The notes: generated from the letters alone by a model not told the origin. A stretch of 64,000 nt of DNA from Ophioderma brevispina (GCA_023653785.1 JAMKCH010001597.1:1-64000), one strand, 5' to 3'; positions 31,367-45,691 are shown, numbered from the stretch's first letter. Numbers and translations: made by a program.

Positions 31367-34272
31367 TTTTATAGATGAGGCATTTGCCCTAGTCTCACCA
31401 CCATTTTGTTCCTTTGTTTATTCTTTTAAAAAATATAATGCACAAGGTGAGGCTTGCCTTATAGCTTCTGAAGAAATAGGCTAAGCCAATAAGAAAAGTT
31501 TATCTCAAAACCCATGCGTAGCTCTGTGACAATCAGATGCTGCATGGCTAGCCTTACCCAAGTTTGTGTAATTAATTTTAGAAAAACAAAATACAATATT
31601 GCTGAGGGAAAAGAAGGAGAAGGAGAGGAGGAGAGGAGGAGGAGAAGAAGAAAGAAGACAGGTGTGCATTTTGTTTGGTTTGTATACCCTGTTAGGTATT
31701 ATAGGGGATGATCTATCTGGGCCTATTGACCTCTTGATTATTTCCCAATATAAACTGTTTCTGTAGGTTTGCTTACTTTCGACTTGCCTTCCAGATCCTT
31801 TCATACCACCGACCTATCGTGCAACTGGCTCAGATCTGAATGATGGTCATATGATAGATGGTGAGGGACTTCAGATAGATGGGAGAGAGTTGAAAATTGC
31901 CCAGGAGAGAGTTGAAAACTGAGTCCATCCCTCTTGTCAAGATGACTGGCTGCTCTAAACTAGTTTACTCCGCAACATGGTATGAGCCAGTTACCTGATG
32001 GGTCTGTGGTTATTGATCAATGTATCTCAATGTTGCAAGTATGACAAGTTTCCAGTTTTTTACTTAATTAGTTATTCATTAATTTGTCAATGCTATTTTG
32101 CATTGGAAGTTTCCCACTGTTGCTTTTGCATTTTAAATGCTTCATTGAAACGAGAACTTCTACAATTGAGGAATTCAACATATTGACAATTTTTTAACAT
32201 TCAAAACCATTTGCTTCAACAAACAAAATGATATCACCAGCTGCTGAAATCACATAGTAGTAGTCCTTTAAGGAAATAAGAGGATTGACTGTGCCATGTT
32301 GTTCTTTCATGTACAGACATTGAAAAATATATGTAGGTTACATGTATGTTACCCAAGGGACTCACACTTGTCAAATTATCCCTTGATTTAACCCACAAAT
32401 TCAAATTTACTATGCTATTAACCTGTTTTCGTTAACCCTATTATACTAGTCACATTGTCATTGACTCGTAGGTAATTTGTACTTCACATACAGGTGTAAG
32501 CCTAAATCTGTTTCCTCTCGTTTTTAATTAACTGTTGAAGAGATTAACCCTTAACTCCATATACGCCTAAAGGATTAAACTACGAAAAGCACAAATTCAT
32601 GTCTCTTTTATACAAAGAGGCAAAATACATGTAGCACACATCTTTTTTGTGGCCTACATGTATGTGTAGAGGGCATTTACTGAGTACTATTACAGGTGCT
32701 TGTTCCGAATTCATTCGGGACCCCCGATTACCCACAATGGAAAAGTATAATTTTGATATCAGATTATAAAGGCTGTCATAGCAATCCTTAAATTTTCAGC
32801 TTTCAATCCATTTCTTTCCCATTTCTAAACAAAACAGCCTTTTTTTAATGGTTGTCTTCAATATTAGAACATAATGAAGAGGGCTTTGCATTATGGCATT
32901 TGTGCTTCTACCATCAAAACTACCATCAAAACTGTTTCCCACAAACTTCCTGAGAACATGATAACACTTCATTGGCACTACATGTAGCATTTCAATTAGC
33001 TGCAAATTTTCAACCAATTTATTGAAAGGATTACTGAAGTTCACAAAAGCATGCACAGAAACAATTTTCTCCCAGCATCTGCTGCTCTGACAGTCTAAGA
33101 TTAAAATTGAATTCACACATTTTGCTGGACATCTTTTCTAAATTTCAAACTGCATATTTTTTATGATATAATATTGATACTGAAAAATGCTTGGTTGCAT
33201 ACTTTCCAATTGCTGTTCATTTTCAAAAGTTAGGCCACACTCAATTTGTATAATTATATTTATAAGGTCATCAATATTTTCTCTGCTGGGGAGAAGTAGC
33301 TACAATGTAGGCCTAGTAACATGGCAGCTGGCCCTTTTGAACTCTGCACATCAACGCTGATGTGAGTATATGTCGTCCCTAGGTTGGGGTCCCACATTAT
33401 CATTGTTTCATTTAATGAATTTTATATCTGGTGCATACCACATGATGAGAAAGAGCATAAAAATAGTGGTATTCTGTTTGCAAATCCAGTCTGTCACATT
33501 CATCTTATTCCACTATTTTGCAGGAATTTACCCATTGATTTGTTGAAAATTACATTCACGAGCATGGGATCTGACAGGTCTTCACAACATGATAGTGTAC
33601 ATAGGCCTACAGCTACACAATTTGTATAGGGTGTTCAATGATAACAGGCCTACATATAATGGCAATCAGGACCTTAAAGTGGCAATTTTGTGATCCATAA
33701 ACCTTGTTTTTGCATGTTTCATTAGATCTCATGGAAAAAATGTAAATTTCCCAAATCAGTTTAATTGACCATGACCAAAGTGACAATAGGCCTTACAGCC
33801 CCAAACACTTGGAGCAATGCAACTAAACTTGATCAGATGAACCACTGGTCCAAGATTTCTTGGTGTCCTCCAATTTGGGGTGAAAGGTCATGTGTGCCAA
33901 TTAAGGGGGCATTCCTTAAATTCTATCCATCTTGTTTTTCCTGCCTCAGATCAAATTTACAAAATTTTAACCAACTTGGTATTAGTATAAGCCATTGACC
34001 AAGCCCCACATGAGGTGTTCTCCAAATGGTTTGTAGAGCTCATATGGCCTGATTAAAAGACATTCTTTGAAAAACTCTAATCAATTCATTTTTCTATTCA
34101 TTTTTCTGCCCAAATCAAACAATGCCTACGATCACCAAATCTTTTCATTGTAAACACTGAACCAAGCCCCATATGAAGGTGTACACAATTGGGGGTCAAG
34201 TTAATGGTGGATTATAGGGGCAATTTGCATTCTGCATCCTCGTAACCTTCTGAAAGTGCAGCAATGTGTTGA
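31367..34272. other. Non-coding stretch with a purine tract
   Basis: No gene supported. A GA-rich purine tract (GAGGAGGAGAAGAAG type) spans about 31603-31660. A fragment of the dispersed repeat of unit 1 lies at 32865-32945 (GGGCTTTGCATTATGGCATT, CTTCTACCATCAAAACT twice). Around 33990 and 34150 the phrase ACCAAGCCCCAxATGA occurs twice in a weak 150-bp tandem similarity. Confidence 0.4.
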
Positions 34273-34422
34273 AAGAGTTCATATGCCCCCCCCCCCCTCA
34301 TAATTTATATGATACAGAAATTTTTCAATTTTGGCCTTTATTAATCAAACCTGAATAAAGAGCCAATTAAATAAATGTTTGGTTGCTGTAAATATATGAG
34401 AGGGGGAGCATATGGAACTCTT
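34273..34422. repeat. Small foldback with AAGAGTTCATATG ends
   Basis: AAGAGTTCATATGCCCCCCC at 34273 faces GGGGGAGCATATGGAACTCTT ending at 34422. The arms are about 35 bp in a 150-bp element. Probably a MITE; no target duplication identified. Confidence 0.6.
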
Positions 34423-36399
34423 GCCCACATGGTAAACATTTTATGTCACGAAAGAGGGGCAAGACAAGACACAAGGTTCGAGATGTGAGAACCACTTGTC
34501 TTTTGTCTAATGATATCCTGGAAAAACTATGAGTACATTGTACCCTCCATCAGGTAATGTTTTTCTGTAGGTTTATATTTTTGCAGGAAATGACATTTTA
34601 TGAAACCTGAAGTCTAGAATTACTAGTGATAAATATGTTTCTAAAACATTGTCTTTGTGAGAAGTGAGAAGATTGTGATCATAAAAAGAGATTTGAAGGC
34701 CTGCAGAGGCCCTGAATCAGTTACTTTTAAATTCCTCCACAAATGATGGCAGATAGAATTAATGTTATTATTCATGGGCTGATTAGATTTGAATAGTGCT
34801 TGTGGTTTAAGAATTGTGTCTTACTCCAGCGCTATGAGCACTGCGGATGATGTTTCTACTATCACTGCTCATGTGATGTTAAGTGATGTGTATTATTGGT
34901 CAAATATGTCAATAGGATTGCAGGATTAAATGAATTTATGAAAGGGTGTTTGAGAAGTGCATTAATTTCCTGATAATTGGATAAGCTTCTCAATTTTAAG
35001 TTACTTCCAGGCCAAGCACTTAAGTTTAACTCTTTGAGAATATTTTAAACGTCTAATGAAAGTTGCATTTAGTTATAGTACCAAAACCAAAAATCCATAC
35101 TACCACAATATCAATATTCCGGGCATGCTGCACAAGATTTTGATAGTGAGAGAGAGTTTCAGAAGTTGCTGCATATGTTCTTGAAAAGCGGGCTCACGAA
35201 CTGAAAATGTTTTATGCTTAATAAGTAAGTTGCTAAGATCTCTGAAAATAAAACCAATTTTGATGGTAGGCGGGGAGACCTACGCTGATGAAAGTAGGAT
35301 TCTAGAGAATAGCTTAATTTGCATTATTTTGTCACAACATCACCGACCAAAGAGCTAGCACCTGGCCAATTTTACAGTTAGGCCACATGATGCTTTAAAA
35401 CGTTCTTGTGAATCATTTAAGGATGATCATGTATCTAGGTCAATCACAGCACAAATGGCAACCCCAAACTGAGTGGAGTACCGACCGGGGGGGCCGGGGG
35501 AAAGTTGACACCTTGGCTCGAAAAAGCGGGACGACTATGGACCAAATTGTGCATTTTTATCCCTCTTTTTCGGGGAATTTCAACCAATTTCGGCCCAAAT
35601 TTGGGAAAAATTAAAAAGTAAACTTGGCAATTTTCGCGTCGCTACGCGTTTGCATTTTGTTAATTCAGACTTATTGGAGCAAATTACCGGGACGATTTGC
35701 GAATTTTGACCCCTCTGCCGGACGACTTGGAAATTTGCCCCCTCTGGATCGACTGCCTCGGTTTATGCCAAATGGGACAACTGATAAGCATTGTTAATTG
35801 TTATACACATGCACTTGTCTCAGTAATGGCTGATTCTTGATCGGTAGTGATGGTTAGAACCGGGGCGTCGGGGGGGGGGGGGGGGGGTCCAATAGCCCCT
35901 CCACGTTTGCAATGAAATCGGTGTAAATTTGGTTCAAAAGTTCTTGCAAATAATCCCAGACCACCTGGTTTCCCAAAGAAGCATTTGGTCTTCCACCTTG
36001 TTTGAAAATGTTCTGCTGCAGCTTTTCAACCCCAATATTTTGAAAAAGGTTCTATTACATAAAGACACATTCAGACTTATTCATTACCGGTGAAGTTAAA
36101 ACATTAAAATATGACAACAAAGTGAGAGGAGCTATAGCAAAGTATGGAAAAAAGGGCAAACGTTGTGAATGCTTGGAGAAAAACTTCGGTCCTCACATAA
36201 TTTTCTTTCCTTGTCATGGCACTTCATGCCAACATTTCAAGAATGTGGATTCCTTTAGTTGCAATGTTTTTAAATACACTTCTTAAAAACAAAAATATGC
36301 TGATGAAAATGGTCACTTAGTGTGAATTATACTCAAATACATGTACACCAACTAGCTCAACACCTACAAGTATAATGTTTTGTGAATGGACAGGACCGA
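34423..36399. other. Non-coding with a G tract
   Basis: No gene supported. A run of about 20 G lies at 35870-35887. The stretch 35470-35760 is richer in GGGACGA/GGACGACT phrases and may be an unrecognised repeat. Confidence 0.4.
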
Positions 36400-38350
36400 C
36401 ATAGAGTAGCTTGTTTGTTATGTTTTTGTTATATATCGGAAAATCGACAAAAGAAAATTACAGATATACAAAAACAAATCAAATAAGCCACTAACATACG
36501 TTACAAAACAGTCAATTAGGCCAGGAGAACCCATTAAGTCGCTGAATTGCCAACTTATTTCCAAAGGGGTCCATGAAAATGACAGAGGCACCTCGTGAGC
36601 GAGGACAACAATAATGCCAAAAAAAGCAGAACTAGCAGAAATGAACATGGATTGAAAAGTGAGTTTTCACAACCCCAACCATAAGACTAGAAAGTAGCTA
36701 GGGCAATTCAGCCGACTCATTGCTCAAATGCGATATTTGGGGAAGATGGGAGTTTACAGACGATTTGAACGTGGCCTAACGCTTACCCATTGATATTGGA
36801 GGGCAAGTTATTCAAGTCATTAAATGCCATTATAAAAGAAAGACTTAACAGTCTGACCTTTAAACCTAGGGACTTAAAGGTATATAAGCTAGATCTAGGA
36901 GATAAAAATGTTAAATACTGTAACGTTGATAAAAAATTGATTGAGATATGAGGGGCCAACAGATCGAGTTGAATATGTTAAACATATGGCTGATCGTAGT
37001 TGCCTAACTCTGTTTTGGAAATCAAGAGATTACTGAACCCAAGGTGAGCTTTTGACTAATGTGATCCCTGGGTGACATAGGCAGTATAAAACGAAGCATT
37101 CTATTTTGAATGATTTGAAGCTTTGCTGCACATTCTTACAATACCACAGGTACCCCACGCGGTACAAAGTAGGCAAAATGACACTGTAATAACCGACTGG
37201 AGTGTCCCTAACGAAGTTACGGTTAAAATACTGTTAGTGTCTATATAAAAACTTCTTGATTTTCCAGTTCACCCTTGTTTAATGCGATGGAATTAACCAT
37301 AGAATCACCTGAAGGGTTTGGTCAAGAGTCACCCCCAGATAATTAATATCTTTTTGAATTGTATTTTTTAATGCATTTGTTAATACAGTTTGTAACATTT
37401 GTTAAATTGTGATTTTTTAACTGATTTTTGAACCCAAATAAAATGCAATTCAGTTTTGCGGCATGCAAAGAGAGCTTTTGTCAATTATCCAGTTATTACC
37501 AGATTTCAGGTCCAAACTGAGGCCTTCTGGACCAACTTTCATGGTCTTTGTCAGATGAAATAGACACTGTCATCTGCATTAGAGTACAAGCCGATTCTTC
37601 ACAGATATTTCCATATCAGTGCAAAGCACAGATAAAGCAGAGGACCTAAAAGGCTCCCCTGTGGGGCCACACCACAGGTGAGATTTTGAAATCAGAATTA
37701 ATACCATCTATGGAAACGAGCTGCTGTCTATTGGATATAAGAGATGAACCAAACCGAGTTGATTCCCATCGCCTCAAGTTTTTTACCCAAAATCGAATGT
37801 TACCCCGTCGAACGCTTTTTGGACACCCACGAATCATGCCGACATCATTTCCTTTGGACAGCTCAATTCTAATGTAGTCAGTAAATTATATAGACATGAT
37901 TCTGTTGAATATCCAGAACGAAAGCCTGATTGATATTGATAAATAAGGGTTTTAGATCGAAGGTATTCCTCCACTTGAACATAGACACATTTCTCCAATA
38001 TTTTGGAGTACGCAACTCAGGACGCTACCATGTCTATATAGTTTCCAACATCCCACCTGCTTTTCTTTGTTAATATATGAGGGGCACGACCCTTGCAAGT
38101 TTAAGATCGTCCGGCACATTGTTAGTATTTGATTGACAAGTTGCACCATATTTGTAATTAATGGGGCAAGATGAAAAGCCCCCTTTTCCAAGAACTTGGT
38201 GGGGGCCCATCCAAACCTGCCTCTTTATGAATATTCAGGTTGGAAAGTTTTTATAAACAAAATTTTCATCAACAAAGGTTGAGCACAAATTCAATTCATC
38301 ACGAACAATGCCCTTCTCACTTATAAAACTCAAATGATGAATTCGACACC
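36400..38350 (-). mobile_element. Minus-strand LINE, reverse transcriptase remnant
   Basis: Read on the minus strand from about 38200: FLEKGAFHLAPLITNMVQLV, SLIYQYQSGFRSGYSTES near 37900-37960, KKAFDGV (palm motif 1 damaged) near 37810, SYISNRQQLVSIDGINSDFK near 37700-37750, CGPTGEPF... representing CGVPQGSLLGPL near 37650, YSNADDSVYF-like residues for YADD near 37570-37590, and DINYLGVTLDQTL near 37310-37350. The C-terminal VQQSFKSFKIECFVLYCL lies near 37090-37140. All in shifted frames, so dead. The 3' limit is uncertain. Confidence 0.75.
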
Positions 38351-39363
38351 CGTGCCAAACATCTTAGGTGGAGAAGGTAATTTACTGACTAAGGAAGCGC
38401 AAACTGTATGAGAAAAAGGTGTTGATATAATTACAACTGAGCGTGTGTCCAAAGCACAACTCGGCCATCGACATATAATGACAATTTTTGCCCTTATTGG
38501 AGGGTTCGAGAGCTCTACCCAGACTCTTCAAAGGTTGCCTATAACTTACGGTGGGTTAACCCTGACACTACATCAAGTTTTGAGATTGCAAAATAAGGGC
38601 CTTGGCACTCGTTATTTCCCTTTTAATTTTAGTAACGTAAGGAGGTATAACTCTTCAATAGTTGACTGCAGTATTCCCTTTTTTTCATTTGAAAGTGCCT
38701 TCATTTTAAATCACGCCGTATGAATTTTATCTAGGGATGCAGGTGGTCATCCACGGTCCTACGATTTTTTATACGGAATAGTACTCTTAGGGGCGAAACA
38801 TCAAGAATACCGTGTCAAAGCATTTTAAAATTTGACCATGCATCAACAACACATATCTGGTATCCAAAACAGATGACCAGTCGCACGTATCTTTAGCAAA
38901 TTAGAAAAAACATTGGCATCATAGTGTTTCATGGATCTATAGAAGCAGTGTTATTAGAAGCAATGGGAACCCGAACCAGACTTTCCTCGTGCAGTACACA
39001 AGAAATGGTCACTGAGACCATTGGTAAACAACACTTTGACAACACCAAGCTGTGAATTAATATGATGATCAATGATGCTCTCAGAGGTTTTTTGTGGTGT
39101 TGTTTTGTTTGCGCCCCCGCATAAAAGGCTTGTTTAAGAATTTGGTGTTGGTGTGGTGTAGCTTGTTTTCTGCTGCTCCGATTGAAGGGAAATGTCTACA
39201 GTGAGTAACTATAAAAGGACCTTAATTTGGTAAGGATTTGATGCTTTGGTGGCTTATATGCCATTGATGCATACTACTACCGTGATTGACTCAATGTATG
39301 CCGGTTGACAGGCACTGCACAATCCTATTCAATGGTGGCGGATTTAGGTTGAATGGTATAATA
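38351..39363. other. Non-coding, nothing recognised
   Basis: The 92-codon frame at 38445-38723 matches no known protein and has no splice signals. Probably chance. Confidence 0.4.
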
Positions 39364-39827
39364 CAGTCGAAGCGGTTAATCGGGATCCTGATAAGGGGAA
39401 TTTTCCTGATAATTGACATTCTGAATCAGGAAACCATTTCCGTTGTGTGTAAAATTCACCTTTTATAAATGGGGGACACTCCATCGATAATCGGGTAGAC
39501 ATTTTTTGATATAGCATTTATAAAAAACTACTGAAAGCGGACATTTTGACTGAAAATATCTATGCTTTCCATTTATATTTAGAACTTGTGTCATGATTTT
39601 TAATGTGCAAATACATTTTTTTATTAATTTTAAATTACCATTTCCATTGGCATACATACCTAAAAGCTATAACAAACATTAATTGTGTTGTGCAGGTCAA
39701 AATGTACATTTATTGACCATACTTTGCTCCTAATGTCTGAGTGTACTTCTCTTAATCGGGTTTTCTGGTTAATTCAGTACATATTTTCTCTACTCCCAAG
39801 GTGTCCCGATTAAGGCGGAGTCAACTG
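39364..39827. mobile_element. pogo/Tigger-like MITE
   Basis: TA|CAGTCGAAGCGGTTAATCGG on the left (TA at 39362-39363) and CCCGATTAAGGCGGAGTCAA with CTG|TA on the right (TA at 39828-39829). CAGTYGAC...TTAATCGGGA ends and the TA duplication are typical of pogo/Tigger elements. The 464-bp interior has no coding capacity, but subterminal AATCGGG/CTTAATCGGG motifs repeat near both ends. Confidence 0.8.
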
Positions 39828-40407
39828 TACCCAGAACTATGCACGGCCAATTTAACAACTCTTTACTGGTATTAGCTTCAGGCCTTTTTCAGGTTACTAT
39901 ATTCTTCTTTTGAATTGATCTAGCCTAATACATACTTCAATGATGTGGGATGATTGTACGCTGCCCATCGTTTTAGTTTTAAATGAAATCTTTAAAGGCA
40001 ATAATAAGCACCTTTTTTTTAAAAGTGGCCCGCTGCCCCAATTTTCAAGTGTTTTTTAAATGGTATAGTGAACTGTACCCGTCTGTGAAACGGTAGCATA
40101 GCACATTTGTAAAGCAGTGTGTATATGCAAAACAACTGTACTCGATGTAGTTATGTCGTCTGACTTTTAGGAAGGCATTTGGCCTATAACCGGGGAGGTG
40201 TAGTCGTGGTACTCAAGATAGATGACCATATGGGAGATGATGCAGAAAAAGTGGAGAATTGGAAAGCCTCCTTTCCAGAAATTTTGGTATTTGGAGGGAA
40301 ATTGTGGAATTAGGAGGGACTTGTGCCTTTTTTAGGTACACATACATTTTTGAAAATTTGGGAGCTGCAGACTTCCTGGGAAATAAAACATTTTTTCATG
40401 CTCTGAC

Positions 40408-40754
40408 GGGAGTGCCACAAACATTGGTCTCATTTTTTCCAGCCTTATGGGTATATCAATGACCCCTTTTTCATGCCAATTATGGTTATAGTCATTTTTC
40501 TCAAATTTTTTGAAATTAGTCAAACTTTCTCAAATGGAAGCCAAAATTTTGTAAAAAATGTTGGAAAATTAAGCTCAGTTTCCTCAATTTGAGCCAATTT
40601 TTTCAATCTGCTTAAAATGTCCAAATTTTGAGGTAAAATGAATAATTTGGGTTAGATTTGGCCCAGACTTTGCATCTCGGGTATAGCTACATGTATGGGT
40701 CCCGTTTTTGGTAAAAGTGGTATAGAGATGGGCCAGACTCTCGGAGGCACTCCC
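40408..40754. mobile_element. Candidate MITE with GGGAGTGCC ends
   Basis: GGGAGTGCC at 40408-40416 faces GGCACTCCC at 40746-40754. Beyond these nine bases, GGTATAxxxAT and GGGxxCCxTTTTT blocks also match inverted. A C run and a 22-A run follow just outside the right end. No target duplication found, so the call is tentative. Confidence 0.5.
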
Positions 40755-41173
40755 CTACCCACCCCCCCCCCAATTCTCCCCAAAAAAAAAAAAAAAAAAA
40801 AAATGACTATAACTTTCATAAGAGAGGTGGTCAGCAATGCTGGTGAATCATGTGTCCTCGAAGGTGGTATATAGTTTTATACTGTGATATACCTCGTCCT
40901 TGGTCCTACAAGTTTGACATTCAGCATACATGTCTTGAGGATCACTTGATAGCAGTTTGATTAATCAAAGTAAGTTACAGATCATGCTGTTTATTACTTT
41001 GTAATTGCAGAAGGGAACAATCGGTGCCGTTCTATTTACTGTTTCAAGTAATTCCTTTGGGAGATAATCCCAGTGATAAATCTCTAAAATGGAAGTCCTT
41101 TTGGCAAGTTGGAATGAACATTGTTAACTAATTTCCGTTTGTCTTATAAGTCGAGGGGTTCATCTGCAAGAAA

Positions 41174-41220
41174 ATGTCAAATATATTGCGATCCGTGTTG
41201 CAAATTGGCTCCCGCAAAAG
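41174..41220 (+). CDS. Candidate first exon of a mitochondrial-type protein
   Basis: ATG in a good context (GCAAGAAAATGTC) opens MSNILRSVLQIGSRK, an Arg/Ser-rich, acid-free start like a mitochondrial targeting peptide. AAAAG/GTTTGT at 41220-41221 is a possible donor, leaving phase 2. The frame is also open beyond it to a stop near 41320. The phase matches the acceptor at 47984, so the two exons could be joined (inference). Function unknown. Confidence 0.3.
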
Positions 41221-41567
41221 GTTTGTTTCCTTGGCTGGCGGCTACATATTTAGTTACTTTACTTTTCTATTTATGACTGAACTTTTGCTACATGGGGTGG
41301 TATTGGAATTCTCTTAAAGCCCCAATCAGCAATGTTTCTTTTAAATAATTGAAATAAACACCACCTTAATTTGGTTGAGTTGAGATTTTTGCATTGTTGG
41401 TATTGGAAATGGTAGTAAAGATCCCTGTAGGTGACTACTGGAAACAATTATTTTGGACAAGTTCGAATTTCTACACTTTGTTCGGTGTAGGTTGGTAGGA
41501 TTTAGATTTCATTCAGTATAACACAATGTTAGTGCTAGGTACTACTTATAATGGGTTAGGTTTATAG

Positions 41568-41942
41568 TTAGAGGAATGACCTGGATTTAATATGTAAAGT
41601 TTTGCATCTTCATTGAATGAAGTCTTAAGGCACAAAACCTTAGATCTGTAAGTTTCACACAATCCTTTTCGATGTGAGAGCTACAACCCTGATTTGTTAA
41701 AGCCCTATAGGTCACTCTGTAAAACAACATTGCTCAATCTAAAAGGTGGCACATTTTCAGTCATAACATTCAAGCAAACATCTTTAGCCCTATGTTTTTT
41801 TTTCATGGTACATGAAACAAATAGTAAGCTTCATTCTTTTCAGGTACCAAAATTTTGATCACTTCCAATAAAATCGGTGGTTCTGGCCTGGGGACAAGGT
41901 TATTTGAAATGGTAGCTTCAAATTGGTGTCCTTTTCCATGGA
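41568..41942 (+). mobile_element. MITE family A, copy 4 (older)
   Basis: Shares TCTGTAAGTTTCACACAATCC, TAAAGCCCTATAGGTCACTCTG, TTCAGTCATAACATTCAAGC, TTTTTCATGGTACATGAAAC and TTTTGATCACTTCC with the other copies, at lower identity. The terminal TTAA sites are no longer clear. Ends near CTTTTCCATGG. Confidence 0.7.
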
Positions 41943-43981
41943 TAACGCAAGTTATACTTCTTGATATGATCTAACATCAAAAAGTCGGATATATACACAA
42001 ACTTAAATAAAATTTTGATTCTGGCTTAGTTTAATAACATCAATACTTACACCTAATTGATTTTGTAGAGTAGGTCTACATGGTATGATGGACCTTATTA
42101 CTACACAATTACCATTGTCTTGTATAGAATGTAAACTTTTGCCAAGTAGGTTTTTGTTCACTAACTTTTAAAATTGAGTAATGTCAACATACAGTCTGCA
42201 CACCGGTGTTGGTATACCAATTGAAAACTTGTGTCATAGGTACGCTTGGTTTCCAAAGTTTAAAGACATTCTCAGGTCATTTTCTTTAGGCTGCAAACAG
42301 ACGCTCTCAATTTTTGTTGAAGTTGAGTTTTTTGGCATTATTTTATTGGAAGTTGTTGTCTGGGTAGTAAGTTGCCGGCAAGTGGTGGAAGGTAAAGAAG
42401 AAATGCAGGTTTAACAACAAGTGCAATTTTTTATGATTTTTTTTTCAATTTTTGTCTTTAGCAAATCACAATAGTGCCTTTAAAGCTTAATATTTCTATT
42501 GTACCTAGAAGGATAAGGATGTTATTTCTGTATGACAAAACCCTACAATTGATAGGAAAATTTGCATTTTTAAAGATTGGAAAAAGACTGGCTGTGGCCT
42601 AAGGTTAACTAGGCTAGGATGGGTGTGTGTATAAAACAAAGACCGAAGACCAAAGAACCATAAAACAGTTTGGGGATTTTAAGTCATTGGGCCCATGTAT
42701 GGGAAGTCACGCCCATACATGCTTGTCACAGTTTAGGTTAGGAACCGATATGGTGTTAACCCATAGCGTCCCGTATCCATCCCATTGCTGTTCTAGAATA
42801 GTCACACTCAAACTATGGACCTTGTAAGAGCTCCTTTGAGAAGCCATTATGGAGGATCATGAACAGATTCTGATTTAATATGCATCATGCTGTGACTTGA
42901 TGCAATGGCATGTTAGATAACCTGTTATATTTTTGATGTAAGTACTCATCTTTAAGATAAGGAGACCCACTAAAGCTCAAGGCATGAATCACTGTACACA
43001 CTACCAATATTGGTGGAAACATCGCCAAACTTAGTCACTAGTCTAATAGTTTTTTTACCGTTGCCATTTTAGTTTCAGAAGATTGATTTCATTATGTGGA
43101 TAGAAGTAAGACTTTCATCTCTATGGAAATTATGGTATCAGAACAATTGGTAACAGTATTCACTAAGCATGGATACTAAAGTTGCATGTTTAACATGTAC
43201 ATCATAAGTAGAAGATTAGTTATGCTTCACAATAGATTGGTCAAGGCATGGCACCAACACGGTACTAGGTATATGAAAATGTTCTGTTGTAACAAAGCTT
43301 TGATATAAAATGTGCACTGCCTTTTGTGTATTGGCCTCCATCTTATGTCTCCATCTGAGTGATATGGTAATTTATCTGTATTGCACAAAAATGGGCAGTT
43401 ATAGAATCACAGACTCCTTAGAATGGTCTCTTTGTATATAACTCTTTGTTAGACTTGGTAAAGTTGTTTACATATCAGTAAGGCCTTAAAAATGTTTGTT
43501 TGCTGTATAAATGGAGGGAAAATATTGGATGGATTTTTTTTAGATGAACTTGACATTGTTACTCTAAAATCAATACAGCATACTACTATTTAATTTTTTT
43601 TTAATGACATAGCATTAGCAAAGATCTTTTATTTTACTTGTTAATGTTGTTTTGTTGTCTTATTTTGATGTATTTTTGTCTTATCTGTTGGTAAAAAAAA
43701 GTTTGTTTTTTGAACTTCTGGATGAAAATCATGGGTTGGTCAGCAAGATTTTTTTTTAAATTTTGTGCTAATTTGCATAAAAATTTTGGAGTTTGCAGGT
43801 TTTTTTGGGTCAGTTGGGTTACAGCAAACAAACTTTTTTTGGGGGGGGCCTAATGTTTTGTTGTTATAGTACACTGTTTATTAAGATTTTTGCACAGGAA
43901 CTCTGAACAAGTTTGTAAATTCAGATTCCAGGAGGGGGTTGATTTAACTTGAATATTTTCAAAAGCCTTATAACCATAAAC
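41943..43981. other. Non-coding, nothing recognised
   Basis: AT-rich sequence. A 77-codon frame at 42181-42414 is not recognised and lacks splice signals. A G run near 43841-43848 is the only obvious tract. Confidence 0.4.
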
Positions 43982-44168
43982 CAGGGGTTCTCAACAGGCG
44001 GCCCGCGGGCCAGATCCGGCCCGCGAAGCTTTGGTGGTTGGCCCTTGAACAGTTTTGAAATATACAGCAAAATAGGCCAAAGAGGGTGATCGGGGCCCCG
44101 CGAGCATGAATATTTGAAGGGTATACAGCCTGCCATGGCCCGCGAGCAAAAATAGTTGAGAACCCCTG
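43982..44168. mobile_element. hAT-type MITE with perfect target duplication, copy 1
   Basis: CAGGGGTTCTCAA at the left and TTGAGAACCCCTG at the right, a perfect 13-bp inverted repeat. CCATAAAC at 43974-43981 is repeated at 44169-44176. The 187-bp interior is GC-rich (GGCGGCCCGCGGGCC, GGCCCGCGA). Same family as 51737-51927. Very well preserved, hence probably recent. Confidence 0.95.
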
Positions 44169-44176
44169 CCATAAAC

Positions 44177-45691
44177 CATTAGACATCTCTTGATAATGCC
44201 TACACCTGGCAGTAGCACCTGGCCTATGTCACAGATCAAACAGCCTTCAGTTATGTATGCTTTTCACAGGTTTTTGCAAAAAACACTCAACAGGCTTGTA
44301 CAGTGCAAACTTTGGTGATGAGGAGATAATAGTAGGGAGCCAAACTTGCAATTCACAGCATTAGACATTGCCTACATGTACGTTTTCAAATTTACCAATT
44401 GTTTGTGTGGTTCCTGACATCCAATCACAGTATCCTTTGGACATAATATTACTGCATAACTCTAGTTTATGGTCCCATTTTCCGATTTTGTGTTTTTTGC
44501 ATGTTTTTTCTTTTTTATGGATGAGAAGCAGGTGGCATATTTGCCCATTTTCCCATTGAGTTGTGCACAAAATGTAAATTTTTGAGTTTATTTTTCATGA
44601 AAAATGTCATATTTTACCACATTTGTTTGCTGGTTCCCACAAACTCTTCCTAGGTATTCTACATTCAAAATACTGTTGAGAGTCAATACAATGATGATAT
44701 GATTACCAAATTTTTAATATTTATTTGGTTTTAGGGTATCAAGACTTGAAAATTTGATTTTTTTTCACTTTTTGACCCAAAATACCATATTTGGGTCCAA
44801 ACATATATCACATTCCATATAAAACTAAGCATAACTCACAACCCTGTGTCCTGATTCAAAAATAAACCGTTTTTGAAGAGCCATTTGATGAGCTCTTTCA
44901 ATAAAACCTTAATTAAGTTGATAGCAGTAACTTTAAATTTTGGTGTGACCCCCATTTAATGTTTTTCTGTACCACAATATGGTACCGACAAAATTACCAC
45001 ATAATTTGAGTCTGTGGGTGTTCATGTATAAAAGTCAGACAATGGCAATCTGATTACTGGGTAATTGGTAAATGTCAGAAGTATAAGCGGCAATGGCAGT
45101 CAACTTTTGTCATGTGCCCGGGACCATAATATTGGGCCTATGCTGATGGCCGATCCAATGGTCAGTTAAGGTCTGCTAGCTTTGAACTAAATTGCTTGCA
45201 ACCCAGTTAAAATTGAAATCACAACTTTTACTGTGTGTAAACAGGGTCTGTAATTGGTGGAGTCCTCTTTTTTGCACCATATTGAAGTATAAGTACCTTT
45301 TAAATAATATAGTGTAGGCCTACATAATTAGAATGGGCAGGCTGTGTACCCTGAATTAAATAAACCCGTGATAATAAATAATTTCGGATCTCTATTGAAT
45401 TGATAATATAAAAAGCTTGATCTAAGATTTAATTAGCTCTCTCTACTCAATTGGTTGTATTGAACATAGATTAAAGAATAAATCCATTAGACCTTGTACT
45501 GGTTAGTATTTTATGGTTGTGTGATCTGGTGGACAATATTTGGACATACTTGGTTGGAAAGGTATGTGAAGGATAAGGACTAATAACTATTTTCTATAGT
45601 TACTCATGGAAGAAATCATGTGTGGCTGGTACTAACTGGAACCACATTACCAACATGTGAATTTACATGTCGTTCACCAAAATCTCTCCAA
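44177..45691. other. Non-coding, nothing recognised
   Basis: AT-rich sequence with no supported gene or repeat. Confidence 0.4.
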